Of a DNA stretch of 64,000 nt, positions 1 through 11,400 are shown in pieces. Where the stretch lies: the NCBI RefSeq assembly GCF_040436345.1, contig NC_133216.1, positions 15,865,610 through 15,929,609 of the forward strand, given 5' to 3'. Under the pieces are notes generated by a model, which was not told the DNA's origin, made no database searches, and saw nothing but the letters and a program-made list of their open reading frames with translations. The stretch's first letter is position 1; every line of letters begins with the position of its first letter. The DNA comes from Pagrus major (lineage: Eukaryota > Chordata > Actinopteri > Spariformes > Sparidae). A program made the position numbers and the translations under genes.

Positions 1-1444
1 CAAAATATTAATTTTGATGTTTCTTCTTTATCAAGTGCAACAAGGAGAGCAGGCCATCTTTCCAAATATTGGGCTTATTAAACGTTTAAGTAATACCTCC
101 AGGGATGGAGAAGAGTCATTTCTAAACATCTCATATTCTTCTATCAGCCTGGACTCACAGCAACATGAAGAGGACAAAAAGCCTTTGTCTTTATTCTAAT
201 TTTTTTCAGGTCTAAAGAAACGGGAACATACATTTCCATTGGCTTTAACTGTAAGAAAATGTGTTTATTGTTGCAACACAACTGATCAATGCTAAAGTGT
301 CTTGAGGATGATTCTTTGAAGTATTTGAATATGCTGATTTAGCACAATTAGACTCACTTAAAGAACATGTGAGGGGAGAAACACAAACACAGATAGATGA
401 CACAAAAGACTTAGATTCAGGATACAAGCTGATTACTATCAATACACTGCTTTCTAGAAGCATATTGCATGAGTCAGACGTTCACTGTCATCTGCTGGAC
501 AAATGTTGTATTGCAGTTTACAATACTTCTATGTCTGCCAATTCTTGACTACATACTGAATGTAGGTCTGCAAGTATTTTCATTATTGATTAATCCGGTG
601 ATAAATTCACAATTAATCATTACATTTCTTATTATTTCTTATTCTTATTCAATTTCCAAAAGCCCAAAGTAACAAACAGTTGAAACCCAAAAATGTTCTC
701 TCTCTTCATTTACTGTAATAAATGACAAAGAAAATAAGCAATTCCTAATGCTTAAGAAGCTGAAACCAGCAAATGTTTGACACATTTGCCTGAAAAATGA
801 ATCAAAATAGTTGGCGATTAAATTGTCTTTATAGCGATGACTCGACTGATCGTTGCTGCTCTAACTTACTATGTATAAAATGTGTAATTTGTACCAATCT
901 TTACATCATATTTTAAGTGTTAATTGACATAAATCTACAAACTTTAATGATTTATGCTAACTTGATACTTCTTGTGCTCCAAGATCTTCATGTGGCTATT
1001 TGCAGTGTATTCACATGTTTTGCAGCCTTGAGTAGTGTCTCCATTTCCTTTTGCATTTTATGAATGCTGTTTGTAAAGTAGGCAAGATACTTTACTGAGC
1101 CCTCACCAGTGAAATTCACTTTGTACAGCAGCTCATGACTCAGGAGAAGAGGAGAAAGAAAGTGATTAAATGATGGATGAAAATGAACCAAGACAAAGCA
1201 AGACAAAATTAGAATAATACAAAAATAACATAAATATAAAAAAGACTATATCTCTTTACCTGTACAGATATGACTGGAATAAATAGCTGCAAAGGTAAAA
1301 TGCATCCATCATTGTACAGGATACAAACCGGAATCGCACAAGAAATCAATATATTAATTTTCCTTTTTTAACAGTTTGTTTTGCTCACGTAAATGTTTGT
1401 GTGACTCATTTTTTCTCATTCTGTGTATACTTCTGTGAGTTCAG
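1..1444 (+). other. rsrc1 intron (3' part)
   Basis: AT-rich intronic sequence with no exon I can support. It holds a nearly complete copy of the dispersed 'GATTAATC' repeat at 564-869, listed separately. Nothing else is recognised. Confidence 0.6.
564..869 (+). repeat. Dispersed teleost repeat with GATTAATC-type ends, full-length-looking copy
   Basis: The left end reads GTCTGCAAGTATTTTCATTA then TTGATTAATC. The body contains GACAAAGAAAATAAGC and GAAGCTGAAACCAGCAAATG, and the right end runs through ATAGTTGGCGATTAA to GATCGTTGCTGCTCTA. The same internal order is seen in the interrupted copy at 42757-43420 and, inverted, near 56436-56885 and 60231-60370. About 305 bp and no coding capacity. It is probably a non-autonomous interspersed element; the superfamily is not determined. 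Confidence 0.65.
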
Positions 1445-2028
1445 ACCGAGCCAGCTGAGGTGAAGCTGGAGTCCGACCGGGCAGATTCTCAGGATGTCGA
1501 TCTTCCCATCTCCATCGTCTATAATGACACCGACACGCTCGCCCATCCCAGTGTAAGTTCACACACGCACAAGGCAAACTTTCACTGCTCGGTTCAGATT
1601 TTCACAAGCTGTCATGCAGTTCAATAACTCAGACTTTTTAACACCCATCAAAGCAACTTCCAATCCTCTGGCACAGCTAAAGTTGATCTTGTCATTTTAT
1701 CTTTTGGTGCCTTCTTGTTTTTATGAGCATGGTGCTTATTAATTGGTGGACAAACTTTGCGAACTTTTTCCTGCTGCTACTATCACCGCCACCGCTATTT
1801 ACACCATTCCTGCATATTCTTACACTGTGCTCCGTATTGTATGGGACACTGCGGTATAGTAGATTATAGCCTCCTAACATCACCTCCTCCGCTGCCTGTA
1901 GACCAATGATGAAAAACGAGAAGGAAACTTTAAACTCCAATAACGCTCCCTGGGGCTTCCCAGTCATCTATCTCCACTGGGGAAACTAAGTTATGGCCTG
2001 ACGTATGCAGATAAACCCCTCAAATATA

Positions 2029-2081
<53 letters not shown>

Positions 2082-4005
2082 CGCCCCCCAGCACAAATGC
2101 ACACACATACACACCCTCAGACAGGCTGATGTATGGTAGCAATATGCCCCAGGCGGGCCCCGGCCTCAGCTTCAGCTCCAGCTCCACTTCCAATTAGAAC
2201 AGATGAGTCCCATTAGCCCGGCCCAGATACTGTCATCCCACACACACAGCCTCATTAGCACCGTGACACCAGCGCAGGGCCGACAGACAAGAACTCACTG
2301 GTGTTGAATCTAACACACAGATAACATGCAGCGTAGGTTTAGGAATGAAGGATTGACGTGGCCGCGGGTCGCTTCTACAATCTGCATAGTAATAGACACA
2401 CATCATCACAGAGATGTACAGTATGTACACATAGGCAGCATGTCGGCATTAACTCTCACACAAACACACACAGTGGATATAGAAATGATCTTCCAATTTC
2501 TCCCTATGCTTCGCTGCCTTGCTCCTCAGTCTCATAGTCATTACGTTACTTCCTAATAAACAGATGCCTTCATTCATCAGACACTTGCAGCAGCAGTTTT
2601 ATCGCCCTCGTACAATCAATATCATCGCTGCTGGTGATGTACTGCGACGAATACAAGTCACATGTGTAGGCCCTTTTCTGTCACCAGGCTAACACACTGC
2701 CAGGCACACAGAACTAGATGAGTTATGTGTTCAAAATAATGTTATTTTCTCACTTTTTTCCTTATGGGGTTGACAGGGAAAGACTAATAAGACATGTAAG
2801 ATACCACAGCCTTCACTCTAGTATTAGAGCGTTATCACTGTGACTCACAAGTCCACACTGAAGTCACATGGGTGTCAGTGGGCAGAACTGTCAACTCTGT
2901 GCCAGGCTCAGGAACTTACTAGGAAAGAGAGCTCATTAATTTCTGTCGCATTCTTCACGTGATGAAGCGGCCATAACACTACAGATACATCACAGTCATC
3001 AAGAGTTGGTAATGACTCAAGTGCAAGAGAAAACATAAGGATACAGCTTACATTGTCCTTGGTGAATTCAAAAGAAGCAAAAGTTGCTTTTTTCAGTTTA
3101 CAACACAGTAAATGTCATATTTTTGGGGGCCTTGGACTGATGTCGAACAAAACACAACGTTTGATTAGAAAATCCTTCAGAGAATTTTTCACTGTTCTCT
3201 GGTGTTTTTAAGACCCAACAATTAGTTCACTCAGATTATGATTTCGCAGCTTTTCATATCAGGAATGTTAAAGATATAATACGTCAGATTTCTTCATTAA
3301 AATGTTGATAAGGCCTTTGTTATATATTTTGTGGAGATGTGTAATAGTGTTTGTTTGTTTTTAACAATGAAGACAACAACTCCCATGGTCCCACTCTGCT
3401 TGTATCTTTTGTTTTGTTTAGAATGAGAGACCTCTAACAGCAGAAGAGACCAAATCATTAGTTCACTTGTGTCCAAAATTTTGATTTTATGCCTGCACTT
3501 ACCAGTGATATAAATGGATGATTAAATAACAAATTATAAGAGTAAAAACAAATTATTTCAGGTAGGGTGTGGAGGATTAAAGTGATAATGAAAATGATAA
3601 AAGTGATATTTTATATTTTTCAGTGAACTCAGTTGTTCCATTTGTCCAGGCCTTACCCTATCATTAGGAAATAACTTATTCTGATATTCTTGTTCTTGTT
3701 TTGTTCTACTGAGATTTCTATCTATCCAGAGCAATTTGTCTCAAAGCACTCTTACAAAATAAAGCAACACTGGTTCTTCAGTCCAGTACCTGATGTTGAA
3801 GTCTAAACTACAGTTGAACCCTTTGTGGTTCTCTTTAGTCCTGTGGTTGCTGTCCTTATCTGTAACTTTGTCCATCTGCTTAGTAACATTTCCTCTCTAC
3901 TCCATCCTGCAGTTGTACATGGACAAGGAGAAGGCCGAGGAGCTGTGGCTCAACAGACTGATCTCGCTGAGGCAGGAGAGGCTCATGGGAAGTCCTGTGA
4001 CCTAA
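1445..4005 (+). CDS. rsrc1: RSRC1 (arginine/serine-rich coiled-coil 1), last two coding exons, 5' part outside window
   Basis: The coding exons are 1445-1552 and 3913-4005; the gene enters from the left. The first has a TTCTGTGAGTTCAG acceptor and a GTAAGT donor and encodes 36 residues (TEPAEVKLESDRADS..., ending NDTDTLAHPS) in phase 0. The second follows CATCCTGCAG and encodes 30 residues beginning LYMDKEKAEE and ending LISLRQERLMGSPVT, then TAA. The LAHP(N/S)L(F/Y) step and the closing RLI(A/S)LRQERLMGSPV block match the C-terminus of vertebrate RSRC1 (SRrp53) as I know it. That protein is a nuclear SR-related factor with roles in alternative splicing and transcription. The N-terminal RS-rich domain and central coiled coil are not in the window. 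Adjacency to mlf1 on the same strand repeats the human RSRC1-MLF1 order and supports the call. Identification comes from recalled family sequence, not a search. Confidence 0.87.
2031..2080. repeat. (CA)n microsatellite
   Basis: Almost pure CA dinucleotide run of about 50 bp in the last rsrc1 intron. Confidence 0.95.
3268..3420 (+). repeat. Internally deleted copy of the MITE found at 8251-8668
   Basis: It shares AAAGATATAATA near its start and GAAGACAACAACTCCCATG near position 3367 with the longer element in mlf1 intron 2, but the sequence between is much shorter. Read as a degenerate or internally deleted member of the same family. Confidence 0.5.
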
Positions 4006-4167
4006 AGGACACCAGAAACCCAGAGGATCCTTCTTGTTTGCTTGTGTGGTTAAAGTTGATTTCATTGTGTCTCAATCCCTGCCATTTTCTGTGTGTCTTT
4101 AGGATATGACAATGTTTCTTACTTTACACCCACTCATTTTTGTGGCCTATTGTAAAAACTTGTGAGA

Positions 4168-4173
4168 AATAAA
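4168..4173 (+). terminator. rsrc1 proximal polyadenylation signal
   Basis: AATAAA 163 bp past the rsrc1 stop codon, followed by a T/G-rich stretch. A second signal lies at 4355. Confidence 0.65.
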
Positions 4174-4354
4174 CAGTTTTTGGGCCTTATGTGTTTTTTA
4201 TTTGATCAATGTTGATGTAATTGGATTAAACAATCTGCTGTTCTTTATTTGGCTTCATTTAATTTTATTGAAGGAAGATCATGCAGTCAGATGATCTGTT
4301 TTACCATGTAGACGAAGCATTTGATATATTTTGTCTTTTGTAAACAACTCGGTA

Positions 4355-4360
4355 AATAAA
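4355..4360 (+). terminator. rsrc1 distal polyadenylation signal
   Basis: AATAAA followed about 30 bp later by the GT-rich sequence CTTGTGTTTTTGTTGTTG, the usual layout of a vertebrate cleavage site. It implies a 3' UTR of about 370 nt if used. Confidence 0.7.
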
Positions 4361-5160
4361 GCTTGCTGTGAAGTTTTTGAGTGAAAACTGGCTTGTGTTT
4401 TTGTTGTTGAATGATGGAGACAAACTTTATGTTAGGTTGAGTTGATAGAAACTTGTATCATGTTGCAGCATCTTCAGATAGATACAGATAAATGAGTCAC
4501 CCTGTCACACAGTAACTTATTAAAAGTAGCCTGACTCACTCTGAGGTAACCCTCTCTCTTTAGTCTGCATCAGGATTGACATAAAACTGGATTAAACTTA
4601 TCAACTTCTCTTAACTTTACCTTCCTCTTAAAATATATACCATTCATTGATTTATGTTTATGTTTATTCAGTGTCGCTGTTTGAGCAGGGATTAAAGACA
4701 TTGCACAGTCCACACTCAGGCCTATTTGTGGAACAGCCAGATGGTAAACCTATACTGAGTCTGGGACACGGTGTGTCACTGCCGGACCCTCCAAATAGTC
4801 GACGTTGTAATGAAATAATATAAGAATGTACAAAACGATTTGTTAAGGCGAGCGCATAGATAAGCTTTGTGGGTGCCCTCTTCACATGTGCTCCCACATG
4901 TCTTCACACCCTACAATTACACAACCAAGAATCACTTCATAACAGTCTGGTAATTTAATCCTACAGAGTTGCAGAGTGTGATTTCTTCCTCATTATGGAT
5001 ATTTCTGATGTGTTACTAGCTGCATATAAATTACACAGCCCCTGTGAAGGTGTGTTAGATAAGCACACAGCTGATTTTGTGGTCACAGGCACAAGAAAGA
5101 TAAGAAAATTTGAGCTTTATCAGAAATTAGTACCGTTGCCATGGCAGCCACCCACAACAC
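4361..5160. other. rsrc1-mlf1 intergenic spacer
   Basis: About 800 bp with no recognisable gene. Several AGATAA(G/A) (GATA-type) cores occur near 5058 and 5098, upstream of mlf1; their function is unproven. Confidence 0.4.
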
Positions 5161-5419
5161 ACAGCCCGCGGATAGACCCTATTCAAAGCTCCGAATAACC
5201 AGCCAATCAGAGAGCCGGATTCGCGTCACATGGCCGGTGTCAGAGTGAGTTTGGTTGTGAATCATATTGCATGCCAGCCCCCTCCGTGGTAACATTACCG
5301 AGGCTGAGCGCAGAAGCTGAGGCACCTGCGGCTGAACGGATTATTCCTTGAAAAATATTTATCTCAGTTTTTTTTTGTTTTGTTTTGTTTACAGCTTCAA
5401 AAAAAAAAAAACCGCGGAA
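5161..5419 (+). promoter_or_regulatory. Probable mlf1 promoter and 5' UTR
   Basis: GC content rises before the mlf1 start codon. A CCAATCAG box lies at 5203-5210 and an E-box-type GTCACATG (USF/MiT-family-like) at 5225-5232. There is no obvious TATA box. An A/T-rich tract and CCGCGGAA directly precede the ATG. The promoter role is inferred from position and motifs only. Confidence 0.5.
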
Positions 5420-8400
5420 ATGTTCAACAGTAATCATCTCAGGGAGTTTGATGAGGATCCGTTCTGGTCGTAAGTAACGTTAGCTAAATTACACTTGTTT
5501 TAAATCACTTATAACTGTTATTGTTTCGGCTTGTGGGTTGTTAAAATGATAAACTAAAAAAAAAAAACTCTGTTACTGTAATAATAAGCAATTGAGGTGC
5601 TATTTATAGGGCCTATCTACTTCAGGACTGTGCATAGAAAAACCCAGACAAACTCTAAAGTATACCTACAAGCTAATAATGTAACACAGAAAGCTGACAT
5701 TATTGTTTTTCTAAGCTAGGCTAAAGTTAAAAAAGTTCAGTTCCACTTTTAATTATTATTTTTATTTAAACGAGATGTCGATATATAAGGCCCAACGTTA
5801 GCTTAACTCTGTGTCTATCATTTGTAATTAACGTTGGCTAACTAACTAGACTTGTGATCTAAAAACTGATTTAAAAAAAAGTGGCTACCTACAAATAACT
5901 AATGGTGAACAGCCTGTAAACTGTCATGTTACAGACACTATTGAGAAAAAGTTAATGGAGCTGTTACCTAACAACAGCTGCTGTAAGACTGACACTGCTG
6001 TGACGACAAACACTGATTTTAAAATAACTTTATATTTTTAAAGGTAAATCAAAAATGCCAAACTGAATGTGTTTTAAATTTTGAAACAGGTTTGTATAAT
6101 TTTAGTTAGCAAATAAAAAGGTACAGTTTTTAGTAACAGAATTAGCAATATAATTTAAAGAAAGTTATTGGTAATTGATCATTTCTGAATACTGTCTACA
6201 CTTACACTGTGTGTGTGCCACAGTCACTTTGACTTATTGCATGAGTGAACACCTGCTGCTTTAGTGTGGCCACACTTGACCCGACTTCTAAGGCTGAAAT
6301 CATATTAGGAGTGCTTCCTATTTCAATGTGTTGTGTTCATCCAAGAATGTGTCTGTAATGGGCTCCAAGCTGGCATCGGTGATAGAAGTCACCAAGAGTA
6401 CAGTATGTGGAGAAGAGACGTTTTCTTTTCCTCTTTGCAGTTTGCAGAGATTCACTTTCTCTTCACCTCCTCTTCCTCTGCCATAGGGATCCATTCCGGG
6501 CTCACAGGGATCATATGCGGCACATGATGCGCAGCTTCTCTGAGCCATTCGGCGGGCCCTTGATGTCCAGTATAATGGATGGGAGAAGCCGTGGTAGTGA
6601 AGTGGCAGAGCACCCTAGCTCGTCCCCTGCGCTGAGGGACGAACACAGGGTGAGAACATGCATTTGAAGAAGCACTACTTTTACAGTTTTGAGTGTTTGT
6701 TCTACTTGTGGATTCAAGTTATGGGTGATAAAGCTCTCCATATGTGTGTGCAGACACGTGACTGACTAGCCTACATGCATATCATTTGGGTCAATGTGGG
6801 ACGAAGGATTCTCTCGTACAGTCAGCCCCTGTGACCCTCTCTGCCCACTTCTCATGGCCTTATAACCAAAGAAGATTAGTGTTTAGAGGAAGTGCTAAGT
6901 TTGCTAAGGTTATAGTGGAAGCTTGCCACTGGCAGCGTAACTGGAGCACCACTCACTGAGGTATGGGGGGCCATGTGAGTCTCTCTGGTTTAGTGGAAGG
7001 GCAACCCCCTTGGCCTCTCTGGACGGTTATATCTAGCCCTCAGGAGCCCTATTTATAGTGCATTGTTCCACTGACACACTGCTTTCTCGCAAATACACGC
7101 AGACTTCTTTAACACCTGAACCAATAGGACCCCAGAGAATTCTGCATTTCTCTGTTGAGATGAACTGCTGCTGAAAATAACAGTTTATGTTGATATCAAT
7201 CTGGTGTTGGCCTAGTTGACATGTTAACTTAAATATAGTTTGTCTCCACACATATCTTTGATTATGTAGACTTTCATGGAGGATAAAGCTGTAGAAGCTG
7301 AGGCCTTTAAGTACTTATGGACACATTTTTTTGCTCTTGACATATTCATTGTGCAGCATTGTCATGAAAATGCAAGAAGGCGGGCAGGCAGGGGTTAGTC
7401 TTGGTCTGCCACATTTTGCACCCGTTAACCTTTCCCAAATCAAATCAGCCCCTGTGCTGCTTATATATCCCTGCTAATTCCAAATTAGTCCCTGTCACCT
7501 GTTTTAATCCCACCACCTCATGAAAGCCTGTATATTTATCCTTGATAATGACTTTCATCAGAAGCCTAGCCTAAATAGCCAGCAACCTGCTTTCTCTGTA
7601 TTAGCATCATGCCATTAACTAGCTAATGCCAGCTGAGGAGGGGCTCTGAGTGAGCACTTGACTAATGACCTCAGTGACAGTGGGTGAAATGGAGCTACAC
7701 TGCAAAATGTCCTTCAAAACAAACTTATATACTCTTCTGGTAGGAGTTAGATGCTGTTTTTGTAAATGCTTTTGATAAGATGTTGTTTACTTATGAGTTT
7801 GATAGCAGTATCTTAGTCAATTGGCAGAGTTTCTTTTTCTTTTTGGAGGAATCAGAGGAAGTTATGTGTTAGGTGTAAAGTCATGCTGCACAAAAACAAA
7901 GTATGGTTCTGCTGAGCTGCATCACGAGTGGCAGGCAATTCACCGTTTTTCTTGATTCATACACAGAGATGCAGATGAGATCTTTGCAGTTTGAAAGAAA
8001 AAAGATTTCTATAGCTTAGATGTCTAGACTTATTTGTTTATTGTCACAAATAATATACATACAGTATGGCATATGGAAAATGAAGGCTGACTGGCGATCT
8101 AGTCAGACTGGCCCCACTTCTATCTGCTTTCCATTATAGACTAAATGAGGTGATAAACTCATGTTTTGTCCTGTCTTCTTGGTAGCTGTGACTCTGAGGA
8201 CAGTGGTGCCAAAAATAAATGCTAGGGGGTGGGAAAGTTTTCATCTTCTGCTTTAAAGATATAATATATAACATTTATGCATTAAAATTTCTATAAACAA
8301 CTAGATCTTTGATGTATACTTTGTTGGGTTGTATACTTCTGTAAACTACATTATCCCAAATGTTACCAAGAATGTTCAAACCCAGAGAAATACGTAAGGT

Positions 8401-11400
8401 ACAGTGCATTTTATTTGATCGCCTGACGCTATTTGCCAGAGAGTGATGAAGGAAGTCTGCAAAATTGACTAAACGTAGTGTGAATTAAACTTTAATACAT
8501 TACCTTGAATGTGAACATTTCTTAGAAAGTTTTTTATTCACAAGCATGGATGTTTAACATGAAGACAACAACTCCCATGATCCCAAACTACTTCACAATG
8601 TCAAACGATGTCTTTCATTTTTCATTGAGAGAGCTTGGCAGCATAAATTACACACTGTGCATTTAAAGTAAACTGAATTACCATAAGGATCTACAGTTTT
8701 TGTCAAAGAACTCAGCTCTCTAACTCCCTTCACACACTCATTTATGTGAAGATAAGGAGCCGTCTTGTGGTGCCCGGCAGTGGTCAGAGGGCCGAAGCTC
8801 TGGTGCCGAGTTGTTGGCTTTGTAAAGGCATGTGTGCGGATGTCATGGACACTCTGTTTTCTCATTGTTGCTCTTTCGGTCCATCTGTTTGGCAGACCGT
8901 GCCTTGGCAGTGCTGGTGCATTAGCAGCTAGATGACAGACAGCTCGCTCTCATACTGCTCTCCAATATCACAGGCACAAATGTGCACACAGAAATGCATA
9001 CAAGACACAAACAGCACTGAAACATGCTCACAAGCACAATTACACACAGTCACAGCGAAATAACACAGACACACTGGCATGCAAATACACACACATAGGA
9101 AATTCATACACACACATTGGCCACATAATGCTGGAAGGCTTGTACTTCTCGTATAAGCTTGCTAAGCATTAGATTCCCAATGGGAAAATAAGCCCTGCCT
9201 TACCTTCCAAAGCTGCTGTGAATTCTCACATTTACCAGTCTCTTGCCAAAATCCACTACCTTGTTCATATCACCTTTCAAAGCACTCATTCATCTGAGTT
9301 TATAAAAGTACTGTCGAATGACAATCGAGTATCATTACAAGTGATGCACTTGCTTAGATTCTGTGGTTTGTACTGAGCAAGACTGGTGATGCTAGAGCTG
9401 AAAGGTAGAGCTGATGTCCTCTTTGTTGTCGATCTATACAAGTATATAAGTTGTGTACAAGTCAGATTTTCTTCCTGCTCTGGCTCTCTGCCGAAATAAA
9501 GTGAGAAGTAAAGTTTGGCAATGTGGATTTAAGCACTTCCTAAACTGCTCATTCACCTACAGCCGCTTTAAAAACATCACAGTCACCACAGTCAGATTCA
9601 GTGACTCCTTATATTCTCTGTGATCGAGTTCTGAAAGCACAGATTTGACAAAATGCCTCGAGCTCCCTGGTAATGCGCCACTTCCAAGGAGCTATGTGTC
9701 TGCAGCACAACCTCACATTGCCTTTTAAGCATGAATCATATCTACGGTCCCCTGCGGTGTAACTCATAGCTCCCGCAGGAGCAGGAGCAGCCTGCCTCAG
9801 AGGGCACAGTGGCAGGTCCAGTATCAGATTGAGAGTGAGATAGAAAAGAGAATGTCAATCTGCAGTTGTCCAGACAGCCTAAAATAATGTGTTAAAGACC
9901 AGTGGGTCTACGTTCCTTATTTTGCACCCTCAATCTCTCCTCTGCTCAACCCCACTCTAAATATAATGCTGCCAGATATGTAACTGGCATTTATTAGTTC
10001 ATACATGCCACTCTGGGATAAAATTGGCTGCGTGAGGCTTGAGAGATACTGGTCAGGAGCGTTTTACATCAGCTTGACATTTGAAAAGAGCTGAGAGAGC
10101 AGCCTTGGACTCTCCGACCCCTGTTAGATCCCTGTCCTGACTGGTCGGTCCAGCCCACTGCAGCCTTCCTAGAATCAAGCTCAGTTTCAGTGTTAAACCC
10201 ACGCTAATCTCTGGCAATGCGACCCAATTACACATGGAACACAAGTCATTCAACACCCCACTGATTACGCACAATACCCCTGCACATCACACGCCATAGC
10301 GAGGACTGTTGAGATGCTTATCCAGAGCCACAGGGTCATAAACACCTGTGGTTTTGGCCCAGAGAACACAGGCTGTGGCTGCAGGCTGCTCCCTCCTCAC
10401 CGGCCTGTCACTCCTTGCTTCTTGCACTCCCAGAGGGTTCACGGCCTTGGAGGGGTTGTGTTTAAGGCCAGGGGGAGGGAGCTGTGTGTCTGTGTCAAGG
10501 GCTTAGTGACAGATGTAAGACAACCTAACAGCTTACTGGCAACAACCGCAACAAACATGCAAAAAGACTACATGATGTGTGTATGTGTGTGTGTGTGTGT
10601 GTGTGTAACATGCTATAATACATGATATCATATTATGCTATGTTAATAAACTGATATTGTTTGAATCCTCAGGATATGAGCCGCTCATTGTTACCCTTTG
10701 GCAGTTTTGACAGCACGGTCAGTAGAGTCCTCTGCTGTTCAGCTATACTATCATATGAGTTTCTTACTTTCTCACAAGTGCATGCTCTCTCTATAACTGA
10801 CTCTGTACATTACTTATTGACTAGTTGCGGTCAGTAAAATGGTCACAGTGTTTCCTCTTCATTCACTACAAATTCTATATCATATTTTAAAAAATCATTA
10901 CAGGCAGAATCAGTAGGATTAAAAAAAACAATGTGTAGACTTCTTATTTGGCTGCGTTCATCACGTTTCAGGCAGTAGGTGTGTAGCCCCTCAGCCAATA
11001 ACAGCGTGCATGGTGTGAGGTTGCTGACTCTATAAAGACGTAGCGATCGGGTGCTAGATCATAAGCACCCATCCAAGAGGATGTTTCTGGTGTCACGAAG
11101 CTCGGAAGGAGGAGGCAACTTCGAATGTTGTATCGACAAATTGCAACCAACAAATCCCACTCATTCTGCCCTTAAAGTACACAGTACCCCAGGGGCCATA
11201 ACAAGAAAGATGCCTGGTCCACATACTGTATAAGGGGCCATTAAGTTTAACTGTGAAACATGTACATGAGATTGGTAGAAATTTACAACAAGATGTTAGG
11301 AAATAATTCGCCCACAAAAAAAAGCAATTCTTATGGAAACACTGTGACCAGTATGTAGAATGTGGAATGACCAGTAGGTTTCCTTCTGAGGTTTGCAAAA

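Larger units (their letters stand above)
1553..3912 (+). other. Last intron of rsrc1
   Basis: A 2.36-kb intron with clean GTAAGT and CATCCTGCAG borders. It contains a (CA)n run at 2031-2080 and a shortened MITE-like copy at about 3268-3420. A GC-richer block at about 2140-2290 with several ATTAG/AATTAG cores is the only stretch that looks like a possible non-coding regulatory element. No gene is seen. Confidence 0.6.
6650..10672 (+). other. mlf1 intron 2
   Basis: A 4.0-kb intron with a MITE-like element at 8251-8668 and a (GT)n run at 10577-10606. CA-rich but impure sequence lies at about 8970-9115. No exon is supported. Confidence 0.65.

Noticed and set aside
10314-10625. 103-codon plus-strand frame in mlf1 intron 2
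   Set aside because: It ends in a Val-Cys run from a GT microsatellite and lies within an intron on the same strand as mlf1. No similarity is recognised.
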